The notes under the pieces were generated by a model. That model was not told where the DNA came from, made no database searches, and was given only the letters and a program-made list of their open reading frames with translations. DNA of 64,000 nt from an uncultured Gammaproteobacteria bacterium. GTDB lineage: Bacteria; Pseudomonadota; Gammaproteobacteria; Pseudomonadales; Azotimanducaceae. Positions 8,792 to 17,480 of the stretch are shown piece by piece. A program made the position numbers and the translations under genes. Numbering within the stretch: position 1 is the stretch's first letter; each line of letters starts with the position of its first letter. The stretch is taken from assembly GCA_913045175.1 (NCBI GenBank), contig CAJWQG010000002.1:53010-117009 (forward strand), in the 5' to 3' direction.

Positions 8792-9661
8792 GTGGAAGGA
8801 AAAGAAAATTCAATCGCAAATGACGAAGAGGCCGTCTATTCCCTTGCGCCGTTTGAGGTATCCGATGAGTTGCGACCACTAATCGATGAACTGGATCTAT
8901 GGGATGTCGTTAACAGCATGCGCGAGCATGGTTACGCTTTAATTCGTGATGCTGCCCCTCCCGCGCTTCTGGATGAACTGCGTGAGGCAATCCATACCTA
9001 CGCCACAGAAACACGGGGAGAAGAGAGTCTTATGCTTGGTGCGCCGATGATGCTCGGACGGCATCCAGCGGTTGACCTGGTCGCGACGTTGCCAAAGGTA
9101 ATGGCGATCGCGGAATTCAGCGTTGGCAAGGCAATGCGTGCCGGTCGGATAGTAGGTAGCGTCAAGCCGGAAGGTGGTGAAGGACTACCCTTGCACTCAG
9201 ACCAAGCCTGGATGCCAACCCCGTTCCCTGAACACAACCTGATGGTGACTTTCTGTGTCGCCTGCGAGGGTATGACCGAGGAAGAAGGTGCAACATTCGT
9301 GGTGCCAGGTTCGCACAAGCTACGCCGCAAACCCACCGAGAAGGAGACGGCGGACACCCCGACGATTCCTATCGAAGCAAAGAAAGGAGACATCGCGGTT
9401 TGGGATGGCGCCGCCTGGCACGGTTCCTATTCTCGCAAGGTCCCCGGGGCCCGAACCCTTTTACATGCGACCTACCAGCGCCTCTATACACAGCCTATAG
9501 ACGATTTTACCTACCTGCTGAAGGACGAAGAGTACATGGCCAACGCACCGGAAGGCATGCGCCAGCTGCTCGGGGCAGATCTCTTCTTTCACACGGCGAC
9601 CACGGAAAACGATACGGATATGGAGAAGTTCGGTTACGCGATTGAAGCCTCCAATCTGTAA
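8792..9661 (+). CDS. Phytanoyl-CoA dioxygenase (PhyH)-like oxygenase
   Basis: This is a PhyH-type Fe(II)/2OG oxygenase. The metal site is the H-x-D of PLHSDQAWMP with a distal His in AAWHGSYSRKVPG, followed by the 2OG Arg in GARTLLH. A conserved GATFVVPGSHK loop lies between. I prefer GTG 8792, which has AAGGGG 5 nt upstream. The frame is open back to GTG 8741 (306 aa), but that start lacks a good ribosome site. It opens a plus-strand operon running to 16464 and is divergent from the cyclase operon. Gap to the C45 gene is 12 bp. Confidence 0.88.
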   Translation: MEGKENSIANDEEAVYSLAPFEVSDELRPLIDELDLWDVVNSMREHGYALIRDAAPPALLDELREAIHTYATETRGEESLMLGAPMMLGRHPAVDLVATLPKVMAIAEFSVGKAMRAGRIVGSVKPEGGEGLPLHSDQAWMPTPFPEHNLMVTFCVACEGMTEEEGATFVVPGSHKLRRKPTEKETADTPTIPIEAKKGDIAVWDGAAWHGSYSRKVPGARTLLHATYQRLYTQPIDDFTYLLKDEEYMANAPEGMRQLLGADLFFHTATTENDTDMEKFGYAIEASNL

Positions 9662-9673
9662 CGACGTGACTTT

Positions 9674-10699
9674 ATGGATCTGATAACCCTGAAGGGGACA
9701 CCGGCAGAGATCGGACACCAGCATGGTGAACTACTACAGGGACAGGTCAGGAGAGTCTGGGATTTCTACAGCAAGACACTATTCAACGGCCAACTGGCGC
9801 AGTTGGAAGAATATGGCTACCGGTTTCTGGAGGTCATAAGAACATTCCGCAGCGACTACGCCACCGAGATCATCGCACTGGCTGAAGGCGCAGGGCTCGC
9901 GTCCTGGCAGATCGCCGCACTGAACGCCAGAACGGAGATTCTGCACAACCTCACGGACATAGATGTTGGCGAATGCACCGCCATGTATTTCCCCGGCACC
10001 CGAACCCTGGGGCAGAACTGGGACTGGATGCAGGAACTTGAGCCCCTCGTCGTGGCGATGCAGATTGAACGTGCCGACGGTCATCAGATTCTGCAAATGA
10101 CCGAACCAGGCATCATCGGCAAGATTGGCCTTAACTCAAATGGCATAGGCGCCTGCCTGAATATGATTCGCGGCGGCGCCAGAGCCGACGCTGTACCTGT
10201 ACATATTATGCTGCGTGCAATCCTGGATGCGGACAGCATAGACGGTGCGCTGAACATCCTTGGCGACGCGCACGGCACCTGCAGCAATATTCTGATGGCA
10301 GACGATGACGGAAGTGTGGTGGATCTGGAACTGGCAGAACGAAGTTCGACAACTGTCGACTATGCTGGCGAGCCCCCCCTGCATACCAATCACTATCTCA
10401 GCTATCTGCAGGAAGACGCGGACGTGTCAAAGCACGAATCGTTTCCCAACTCTACCGCTCGTTTTACGCGCGCCAGGGTACTTATCCAGCAGCTGGATTC
10501 GGGCGCAGGTATAGAAGAACTCCAATCGATTCTAAAAGACACTGAAGATTCGACCTATCCAATCTGTCGAGATTACCGGCCATCATCAGGCCATCTTGTT
10601 GGTACCGTCGCATCCGTCTTGATGGATCTACCGCGCAGAGCCTTGCATGTCACACGAGGCAATCCAGGTCAAAACCCATATACTCGTTTCTCGCTGTAG
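9674..10699 (+). CDS. C45-family acyltransferase/amidase (Ntn hydrolase)
   Basis: This is a 341-residue member of the acyl-CoA:6-aminopenicillanic-acid acyltransferase (peptidase C45) family. These proteins cut themselves before a Cys that becomes the N-terminal nucleophile, then hydrolyse or transfer acyl amides. The expected site is G99-E-C101-T with C101 as nucleophile, preceded by a helical N-terminal part (GTPAEIGHQHGELL) and followed by GQNWDW and GIGACLN motifs typical of the family. Its position between an oxygenase and a TPP enzyme suggests it breaks an amide during catabolism. Substrate unknown. Confidence 0.87.
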   Translation: MDLITLKGTPAEIGHQHGELLQGQVRRVWDFYSKTLFNGQLAQLEEYGYRFLEVIRTFRSDYATEIIALAEGAGLASWQIAALNARTEILHNLTDIDVGECTAMYFPGTRTLGQNWDWMQELEPLVVAMQIERADGHQILQMTEPGIIGKIGLNSNGIGACLNMIRGGARADAVPVHIMLRAILDADSIDGALNILGDAHGTCSNILMADDDGSVVDLELAERSSTTVDYAGEPPLHTNHYLSYLQEDADVSKHESFPNSTARFTRARVLIQQLDSGAGIEELQSILKDTEDSTYPICRDYRPSSGHLVGTVASVLMDLPRRALHVTRGNPGQNPYTRFSL

Positions 10700-10712
10700 T
10701 CTGGAGCAAAGC

Positions 10713-11489
10713 ATGACAATGTACTTACGCCAGGTTTGCCTGGTCGCGCACCAGCTGGAACCGGCGATCGTCGAGTTAACTTCTGTCCTAGGGATCGAGC
10801 GATGTCATGTGGACCCCGGGGTCGGTAAATGGGGACTGGAAAACACCCTGATGGCCATCGGTACCAATTTCCTCGAGGTGGTCGCCCCCATTGAAGAAAA
10901 CACCGCCGGCGGTCGCTACCTTGACCGAAGGGGTGGCGACGGTGGCTATATCCTTGTGTGCCAGGTCGATAGCCAGACACACCAGGATCAATGCCGCAGC
11001 AACGCTGCCGACCTTGATGTTCGGGTTGCCTTCCAAAGTGATCGAGGCAGCTATCACCTGATGCAGTTGCATCCCGCCGACCTGAACAACGCCATGTGGG
11101 AGATCGACTGGGATGACCGGGCAGAGATCGACGGCGTGTGGGAACCAGCCGGAGGCAATGCCTGGAAGGATCATGTCAAAAGTGATGTTACTACTGAGCT
11201 GACCGGTGTTGAGTTGCAGAGCGACGACCCACAGCGGGACGCTGAACAGTGGGGCGCTATCGCCGGCATCACTGTGGAGCAAACCGCAGACAGCTATCGT
11301 TTGCCCATGGCTAACGGTGAATTGCGGTTCGTACCAGACATAGACGGACGCGGCGCTGGACTCACCGGGGTCGACCTTACCGTCATAGACCGACAACAGA
11401 TTCTGGAAGCAGCCAAAGCCATCAACGGATACCACGACGACCACTGCGTCGAGCTATGCGGCACTCGGTTCTATCTACATGACAGATGA
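10713..11489 (+). CDS. VOC/glyoxalase-like domain protein
   Basis: This is 258 residues from ATG 10713 (MTMYLRQVCLVAHQL), with GGAG 8 nt upstream. The frame is open back to 10647, inside the C45 gene, but without support. The N-terminal half has the beta-alpha-beta pattern of the vicinal oxygen chelate fold (LVAHQLEPAIVELTSVLGIE, then NTLMAIGTNFLEVVAPI). The C-terminal half repeats it (DPQRDAEQWGAIAGITVEQ). VOC proteins are metal enzymes such as lyases, epimerases and dioxygenases. It most resembles the glyoxalase-3-like group. It is the third gene of the operon, 13 bp after C45. Confidence 0.82.
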   Translation: MTMYLRQVCLVAHQLEPAIVELTSVLGIERCHVDPGVGKWGLENTLMAIGTNFLEVVAPIEENTAGGRYLDRRGGDGGYILVCQVDSQTHQDQCRSNAADLDVRVAFQSDRGSYHLMQLHPADLNNAMWEIDWDDRAEIDGVWEPAGGNAWKDHVKSDVTTELTGVELQSDDPQRDAEQWGAIAGITVEQTADSYRLPMANGELRFVPDIDGRGAGLTGVDLTVIDRQQILEAAKAINGYHDDHCVELCGTRFYLHDR

Positions 11490-11565
11490 CCTACGTGAAA
11501 GGTGATCTACCTTAGGCCAATACGGTATACTCCTGCGCTTTTTCGACCTAAACCAAGGTGAATAT

Positions 11566-13236
11566 ATGAAAGTCGGTGACCGACTGGCAGAGCTGCTGCT
11601 GGAAAATGGCGTAGACAAGGTATTTGGTGTGCCCGGAGGGCAGACGCTGCCCCTGTATGAAGGTATCAGCAAGTTTCAGGGTGCTATTGAACACGTTCTG
11701 ATGCGTGACGAACGTAGCGCGGGTTACGCAGCCGACGCCTATGCCAGGCTGACCGGCAAGACCGGTGTTTGTGATGGTACCGTTGGTCCCGGCGCCACCA
11801 ATCTGGTTTCGCCCCTGGCTGAAGCACATTGTTCCTCTATTCCGCTGATCTGCATTATCTCTGATGTGGCGATGGCGTGGGAACACCGGCGCACCCGCGG
11901 CAACGCATCCCAGGCGATGGATCAGATGGAAATGTTCAAGCCGATAAGTAAGTGGCAGGTACGCATCACTGATCCTAAATCCCTCGACAACATCATAGAC
12001 CATGCATTTCGCGTGGCGACTTCCGGCAAGCCTGGCCCAGTAGTGGTTTGTATTCCCGAGGACATCGCCGGTCAAGACTTTGCGTTCCGCGACCCGGTTA
12101 CCGGTCGTGATGGCGCCACCTATCCCGCTACCCGCAGCGCACCAGATCCCGACTCCGTGGACCAGGCAGTGGCTGCACTACAAAAGGCAAAACAGCCCAT
12201 CCTAATTATTGGCGGCGGCGCACACATATCTGGCGCGGGCGAACAGGTTCGTGAGTTAGCAGAACTATTGAATATACCTGTCGTCACTTCGATTTCGGGC
12301 AAGGGGATTCTCAGTGAAGATCACGCCAACAGTTTTGGCGTGACCGGCACATTTGGTAGTCCTGTCGCCAGAGACCTGGTAATGCAGGCAGACCTCGCCT
12401 TCTTTATCGGTTGTAAAGTAGGCCAGTTGACAACCTATACCTATCGGTGTCCCCGCAGGGACACGCAGATTATTCATCTGGACAACGACCCGGAAGAGAT
12501 TGGTCGTAACTATGCCAACAGTATTGGCCTGGTTGCCGACGCACGTCTGGGACTTGATGCTGTATTGGCAGGTCTTGGCAAGAAGACCGGTAGTTATAGC
12601 TGGGATTTCGAGGCACCCGAGGCACAATACGAAGCCTGGTACGCCGAGAATACGAACCCAGAGCAAGCGGATAACAAACCCATCAAACCACCCACCGTTA
12701 TGGGAATCGTCAATCAGGTTTTGTCAGATGACGACGTGGTCGTTTGTGACGCCAGCCTTGCCTCAGGGTGGGCCGCCTCGTATCTAAAATTCTCAAAAGC
12801 CGGAAGACGCATGGTTGCCCCTCGGGGTCTAGCCGGTCTTGGTTGGGGTTCGCCCGCAGCAGTAGGTGCCTCACTAGCGCTCAAAGGAAAGAAACGTATT
12901 CTGCATTTCGCTGGCGACGGCGGTTTCAGCTATTCCATGCAGGAGATGGAAGTGATGGCCCGATACAAACTGCCGGTTTTGACGATACTGCTTAACAACG
13001 ACACGTTGGGTTGGATCAAGCATGTCCAACGTGACTACTACGATCAGAATTACGTATCCACGGACTTCTCACACGTGAACTTTTCGGTCGCCGCAAGCGG
13101 CTTTGGTCTGCGCACCTATCGAGTTAACGATATTGCTGAACTTCGCGAGTGTCTGGACAAGGAAGCAAACCCGCAGGGTCCGGCGCTTATTGAAGTGATC
13201 TCTGATCAGTGGACGTCACCAGTACAATCACTCTAA
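11566..13236 (+). CDS. Thiamine-diphosphate-dependent enzyme, acetolactate-synthase-like
   Basis: This is 556 residues with the three-domain layout of the pyruvate oxidase/acetolactate synthase superfamily: PYR domain about 1-170 with the cofactor-activating E49 in RDERSAGYAADAYARLTG, a central domain 190-330, and the PP domain to the end. The diphosphate/Mg motif is G450-D-G452 continuing to L476-N-N478. It could decarboxylate a 2-oxo acid, cleave a 2-hydroxyacyl-CoA or make acetolactate. No ilvH-type regulatory subunit is adjacent, so a catabolic role with the neighbouring SDR and CoA-transferase is more likely than branched-chain synthesis. Confidence 0.9.
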   Translation: MKVGDRLAELLLENGVDKVFGVPGGQTLPLYEGISKFQGAIEHVLMRDERSAGYAADAYARLTGKTGVCDGTVGPGATNLVSPLAEAHCSSIPLICIISDVAMAWEHRRTRGNASQAMDQMEMFKPISKWQVRITDPKSLDNIIDHAFRVATSGKPGPVVVCIPEDIAGQDFAFRDPVTGRDGATYPATRSAPDPDSVDQAVAALQKAKQPILIIGGGAHISGAGEQVRELAELLNIPVVTSISGKGILSEDHANSFGVTGTFGSPVARDLVMQADLAFFIGCKVGQLTTYTYRCPRRDTQIIHLDNDPEEIGRNYANSIGLVADARLGLDAVLAGLGKKTGSYSWDFEAPEAQYEAWYAENTNPEQADNKPIKPPTVMGIVNQVLSDDDVVVCDASLASGWAASYLKFSKAGRRMVAPRGLAGLGWGSPAAVGASLALKGKKRILHFAGDGGFSYSMQEMEVMARYKLPVLTILLNNDTLGWIKHVQRDYYDQNYVSTDFSHVNFSVAASGFGLRTYRVNDIAELRECLDKEANPQGPALIEVISDQWTSPVQSL

Positions 13237-13260
13237 CCTGACCAGACAAGGAGAGGGGTA

Positions 13261-14055
13261 ATGAAATTAAAAGGACAGGTAGCGCTCGTCACCGGTGCCG
13301 CAAGGGGCATCGGTCTTGCCCATGCTATAAGACTCGCGAAACTGGGTGCAGACGTCGTGGTCAACGACATCAATCTCGAATCCTTTAAAGAGTTCGATGA
13401 ATCCCTTGAAGCGGAATCCGTGGTAGCACTACTTGAAAGTCACGACGTTCGCTCAATGGGCATTGAGGCCAACGTCTGTGACGAGCAGGAAGCCAAAGGT
13501 ATGGTCGATGAAGTGGCCGCAAAGTTCGGGCGACTGGATATTCTCGTTAACAACGCCGGGGGAATAGCCGGTCTCGCCGAGGAAAGCTATGCGGCGACAG
13601 TCTCCGCCGAAGACATTAAAAATACCATCGATCGCAATCTGATGGGCACCGTCTATTGCAGTCAGGCTGCTGCGGTGCACATGAAGGCCGCCAACTATGG
13701 TCGAATCGTTAATACCTCGTCCCAGGCAGGCATGCGCGCTCAGGCTAACGGCAACTACGCCTCTTACGGCATGGCAAAAGCCGGTGTTATTTCCTGGACC
13801 CAGTATCTGGCTCAGGAACTGGGGCGCTACAACATTACTGTTAACGCACTGTCACCCGCTTACGTCGCGACAGAAAGACTGATGCGACAATCCTTTAGTG
13901 GGATCACCGATGTCAGAAGACAGTTAAAGGTACCGCTGGACCGCCTTGCGGAACCTGATGATATTGCCAAGGTGATGGAATTCTTCGTCACCGACCTCGG
14001 GGACTATGTGACGGGGCAGACCATATCCGTTTGTGGTGGTGCTATTAATTTTTAG
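13261..14055 (+). CDS. Short-chain dehydrogenase/reductase (SDR)
   Basis: This is a classical 264-residue SDR. The Rossmann nucleotide motif is TGAARGIG (residues 11-18), the NNAG motif is at 97-100, and the catalytic Ser lies in NTSS (151-154). The Y169-x-x-x-K173 pair is in YASYGMAKAG. The C-terminal TVCGGAINF-like end matches cis-acting alcohol/3-oxoacyl reductases. An AAGGAGAGGGG site precedes ATG 13261. It is 24 bp after the TPP enzyme, consistent with oxidising or reducing its product. Cofactor NAD(H) versus NADP(H) is not certain. Confidence 0.92.
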   Translation: MKLKGQVALVTGAARGIGLAHAIRLAKLGADVVVNDINLESFKEFDESLEAESVVALLESHDVRSMGIEANVCDEQEAKGMVDEVAAKFGRLDILVNNAGGIAGLAEESYAATVSAEDIKNTIDRNLMGTVYCSQAAAVHMKAANYGRIVNTSSQAGMRAQANGNYASYGMAKAGVISWTQYLAQELGRYNITVNALSPAYVATERLMRQSFSGITDVRRQLKVPLDRLAEPDDIAKVMEFFVTDLGDYVTGQTISVCGGAINF

Positions 14056-14082
14056 CATTCATTTCAGCTATATTCGACTCTC

Positions 14083-16464
14083 ATGAATAAAAATAATCAG
14101 TTTTTGAAAGGCATAACAGTACTCGATCTGTCTGAGGGGATTGCCGGACCCTTCTGCGCCAAGCTGCTGGCCGATCTGGGTGCCGACACAGTTAAAGTAG
14201 AGCGCCCGGATAGCGGAGATATCAGTCGATCGTCCGGTCCGTTTCCAAATGATGATCCACATATCGAGAAGAGTGCCAGCTTTTTTTATCTGAATACTGG
14301 CAAGCGCAGCATGGTGCTCGACATCACGGAGCCGGCAGGGCAGGAAACCCTCAAGGCGCTGGTGCAGCAATACGATGTGGTCATCGGCTCAGAACAACTG
14401 GCCAGCGCAGGTATTGGTTACGCCGAGATCCGCAGCTGGAATCCAAATGCCATCTTTACGTCGGTCACCGGCTTTGGGGACGACGGACCATACGCCGAGT
14501 TCGAAAGCTCCCACCTTATTAACTGCGCAATGGGAGGCTGGGCACAAGTGTGCGGGGTACCTGAGCGCGAACCTATTCAGGCTGGCGGGTCTACCCCCGA
14601 GATGCTGACGGGTGGCTATGCGGCTAGCGCGAGTCTATTAGCAGTTCTAGGCAGATCCCACCACGGGGCCGGTGACTACATAGAAGTCAGCGCGCATCAG
14701 GCCACCTGTTGCGGCGCACAGATTCTTAGCCTCTTTTATGAATATCGCGACCTCATCCCGACACGTTATTCCAGTGTCGGTGCCGCTGCTGGTGGGTGTT
14801 ACATGCTGCCCACCCGGGACGGATACATCGGCCTGAACGCTTTGACACTGGACCAGTGGCACCTGCTTTGCAAATTTATGGGAAGGGAAGACATTGCAAA
14901 CAATGAGTACTATGAAGGGATTTCCTGGGCGCGGCCCGATGAGCGCCTCGAGGAGGTCCGTGAGATCTTTCGGGCAGCATTAGCCGACAGATCGGCGATC
15001 GAGATCTTTCACGACGCCCAGGCGGCAAGAGTCCCCTTCGGTCTGGTACCGGACCTCGCCGCATTGTCTGAGTTTCCGCCGCATGTTGAGCGAGACTTTT
15101 ATCAAGAGATAGAACATCCGGTCTGTGGATCGGTAAAGGTGCCAGGCGTACCATTCAAATCCACTACGACGTCCATTCAAGTTAGTCGGCCGCCGCTACT
15201 GGGTGAACATACTCAGGAGATTCTCGACGAACTACCAGAATCGAAACCATCCCACAGCGAAGACAACGATGAACTGAATCCACTACCGCTAAAAGGTCTG
15301 CGGGTCCTGGATCTGTCTATGTATTTTGCAGGTCCGTCCCTGGCGCAGATTCTTGCCGATGCGGGCGCAGACGTAATCAAGATCGAGTCTATCCAGCATA
15401 TCGATGGCTGGCGCCGCGCCGGCGGAGTAGCCCCAGACGGAGTATCAACCTGGGAAGCCTCACCCTATTTCAACTGGATCAACCGAAACAAACGCGACGT
15501 CACGCTCAACCTTAAAGATCCGCGAGGCGCGGAAGTAGTGAAGAAACTGGCTCGCGACGCGGACATTCTGCTGGAAAACTATACGCCGCGAGTCATGCAG
15601 AGTTTTGGGCTCGGCTACGATCAGCTTAAGGAAATCAACGAACGGCTTATCATGATCTCACTGTCAGGCTTCGGCGCGGATGTCGCCTGGCGCGACTACG
15701 TTGCCTTCGGCATGTCGACCGAACAGATGTCAGGCGTCTGCCATCTAACCGGATATGAAGATGGCGAACCACTTTTTACCGGCACCACCGGTGGTGATCT
15801 CCTGGCCGGCGTGATGGGTACGGTGGATGTGCTGGCTGCACTGTGGCAGCGGGAACAAACTGGTCTTGGTCAGCATCTCGACTTCAGTCAGATGGAAGCC
15901 TGCAATATGTATGTCGGGGATGTCATGACTGGCTGGTTCCTTGCCCAGGAAGATCCTGGCCGCAGGGGCAATTATCATCCAGGATACGCACTTCAGGGGA
16001 CTTATCCCTGCAAGGATGAAGGCTGGATCGCCATTTCCTGTAAAACGAAAGCGCAGCTTGAACAGCTGTGCAACAAGGTGGGCATTGATGAGCAGGATGC
16101 CAATCTGGAGGCAGCGCTGAGCAGTTGGACAAGCGCTCAGGACAAGATCGAAATCATGCATGACCTGCAACGCGCGGGGATTCCCGCTGGTGCTGTGTTG
16201 AACGGACGCGACCTGTTCCACGACCCCCACCTTAAGGCACGCGGCGCCTATCTGGCCCAGGATCGTCCCGGTATCGGTGTACTACACTATCCCGCACAAC
16301 CCTATCGGATGAATCGCACTGAGCCCTCGCCGAATACACGTTCGCCCCTTCTTGGTGAACACATTGAGGAAGTTCTGGGAGAAGAAGCCGGGCTCTCGTC
16401 CGACGAGATCGTCGAACTGGTCATTGATGACGTTACGGGCACGGTTCCCCTGGCTGCGCTGTAG
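14083..16464 (+). CDS. Class III (CaiB/BaiF) CoA-transferase, fused double-domain
   Basis: This 793-residue protein contains two complete class III CoA-transferase domains, about 7-385 and 400-785, both beginning with the G-x-x-VLDLS block. Normal family members are ~400 residues and form interlocked dimers, so this is a covalent pseudo-dimer. The catalytic Asp that carries the acyl anhydride is present in domain 2 as D572 (GTTGGDLLAG). The aligned position in domain 1 appears to be E173 (TPEMLTGG), so only one site may be fully active. It would activate a carboxylate by CoA transfer, the likely last step of this operon. No clear ribosome site is seen before ATG 14083. Confidence 0.9.
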   Translation: MNKNNQFLKGITVLDLSEGIAGPFCAKLLADLGADTVKVERPDSGDISRSSGPFPNDDPHIEKSASFFYLNTGKRSMVLDITEPAGQETLKALVQQYDVVIGSEQLASAGIGYAEIRSWNPNAIFTSVTGFGDDGPYAEFESSHLINCAMGGWAQVCGVPEREPIQAGGSTPEMLTGGYAASASLLAVLGRSHHGAGDYIEVSAHQATCCGAQILSLFYEYRDLIPTRYSSVGAAAGGCYMLPTRDGYIGLNALTLDQWHLLCKFMGREDIANNEYYEGISWARPDERLEEVREIFRAALADRSAIEIFHDAQAARVPFGLVPDLAALSEFPPHVERDFYQEIEHPVCGSVKVPGVPFKSTTTSIQVSRPPLLGEHTQEILDELPESKPSHSEDNDELNPLPLKGLRVLDLSMYFAGPSLAQILADAGADVIKIESIQHIDGWRRAGGVAPDGVSTWEASPYFNWINRNKRDVTLNLKDPRGAEVVKKLARDADILLENYTPRVMQSFGLGYDQLKEINERLIMISLSGFGADVAWRDYVAFGMSTEQMSGVCHLTGYEDGEPLFTGTTGGDLLAGVMGTVDVLAALWQREQTGLGQHLDFSQMEACNMYVGDVMTGWFLAQEDPGRRGNYHPGYALQGTYPCKDEGWIAISCKTKAQLEQLCNKVGIDEQDANLEAALSSWTSAQDKIEIMHDLQRAGIPAGAVLNGRDLFHDPHLKARGAYLAQDRPGIGVLHYPAQPYRMNRTEPSPNTRSPLLGEHIEEVLGEEAGLSSDEIVELVIDDVTGTVPLAAL

Positions 16465-16469
16465 GTTGC

Positions 16470-17348
16470 CTATAAGTTAGCCTGTCTTTCCGCGAGTTCG
16501 CGATCCCGCTCTGTCTGATACTGCGGCGACGTATCTCTGGATGAACGCAGATCCTGTTTGGTAAGGTCTTTGTTTCGTTCTTCTATCATTCGCCAGCCTT
16601 CATCCCAGGTGAAATCAAGGGCCTCGATACCCGGAGAATCCATAGTGTCGAGCCCAGCGAGTCCCGCACTTACCACTGCCAACTGATTTTCCGGGTCAAA
16701 TGGCCTGCCGGATTCAAAACCCAGCGGATAGTCCAGGAACCTAGCACGCGGCGGCCTGCCAGATTCGAGAATATCCAGCGCGCTACCCAGTATGATCGTT
16801 GGGAGCCCACTACTTTCGAAATAACGTGCAATCAGACACACGGTCTGATGACAGACAGGTCACAACGGGACCAGCAGCAAGACATCAATGTTTTCTTTTT
16901 CAATGTGCGCCGCGAGATCAGGAATCAATTCGTCAGTGACGCGCCGCTGGGAATAGATACCGCCCATGCAAGAAAAGAAGTTATCCGCAAGACCACCGAT
17001 GGCGCCGCTGTCCCGCAAAGCGCGCAACGCCTCAATGGGAAACACGCAGCGGGGGTCCTGCCGGGCCTCGGCAAGATAGTTCTCCGTGACATGAGAAAAA
17101 CGAATATCGGCAACCTCGCTGTCGCCGGGAATTGTTCGAATACTCGTGTCGTCCTTGTAGTGGTAAGCGACCTGACCAGCCAGGTAGGTACCTGCTGTCG
17201 AAACCAGCCCTAACTTGCTCTGGGCAAGTGGCTTGGATGGCTTCACAAAATCCGGCAGTGAGTCGGCTTCGAACCAGCGATAGGCGTCGTAGCCAAGGCT
17301 GTCGTACAGATCCTTTGTCTGCTGGATATAACTAACCGGTCGATGCAT
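16470..17348 (-). CDS. Selenoprotein A: GrdB/PrdB-like protein with in-frame TGA (Sec163)
   Basis: Read through one in-frame TGA (16862-16860) this gene gives 292 residues. The part before it (SKLGLVSTAGTYL, then DPRCVFPIEALRALRDSG, then IDVLLLVPL) matches the architecture of the selenoprotein B subunits of glycine/D-proline reductase. The frame then continues as Sec-PVCHQTVCLIARYFESSG with a PPR...PLGFESGRPFDP block shared with two paralogues in this window. A 7-bp hairpin starts 10 nt after the TGA. ATG 17348 has an AGGGAG site. Without read-through it would end at 162 residues. Its partners for a reductase (GrdA/C or PrdA) are absent, so the reaction is unknown. It ends 6 bp from the CoA-transferase. 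Confidence 0.85.
16831..16849 (-). promoter_or_regulatory. Putative bacterial SECIS hairpin, selenoprotein A
   Basis: On the coding strand ATCAGAC - CGTGT - GTCTGAT forms a perfect 7-bp stem with a 5-nt loop, beginning 10 nt after the TGA. This matches the known position of the SelB-binding apical stem-loop in bacterial selenoprotein mRNAs (about 11 nt after UGA in E. coli fdhF), with a G among the first two loop bases. No bulged U is evident. Confidence 0.75.
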
Positions 17349-17374
17349 ATCGTCTCCCTGCTACTTAATAACGG

Positions 17375-17456
17375 TTCGGGGGACAGTGTACTTAACTCGC
17401 ATACTTAAACGACATATGTATTTGTTCGAATCGAATTAGGTACACTGTCCCCCGAA
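17375..17456. repeat. 17-bp perfect inverted repeat, 48-bp spacer (REP/MITE-like)
   Basis: TTCGGGGGACAGTGTAC at 17375-17391 is exactly repeated in reverse complement at 17440-17456, and similarity continues imperfectly inwards. The 82-bp unit lies in the 132-bp space between selenoprotein A and the DUF3604 gene, which are divergent. Possible readings are a small non-autonomous mobile element, a REP-type hairpin, or a two-sided regulatory site. No transposase is adjacent. Confidence 0.7.
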
Positions 17457-17480
17457 TTCTAGTACAAAGAGAATGAAGTT

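Noticed and set aside
16860..17348. Stand-alone 162-aa gene followed by a separate 123-aa gene at 16470-16841
   Set aside because: The two are in the same frame with only TGA between, the downstream part has no ribosome site and starts inside a conserved motif. The same holds for two paralogues, so read-through at Sec is the better explanation.
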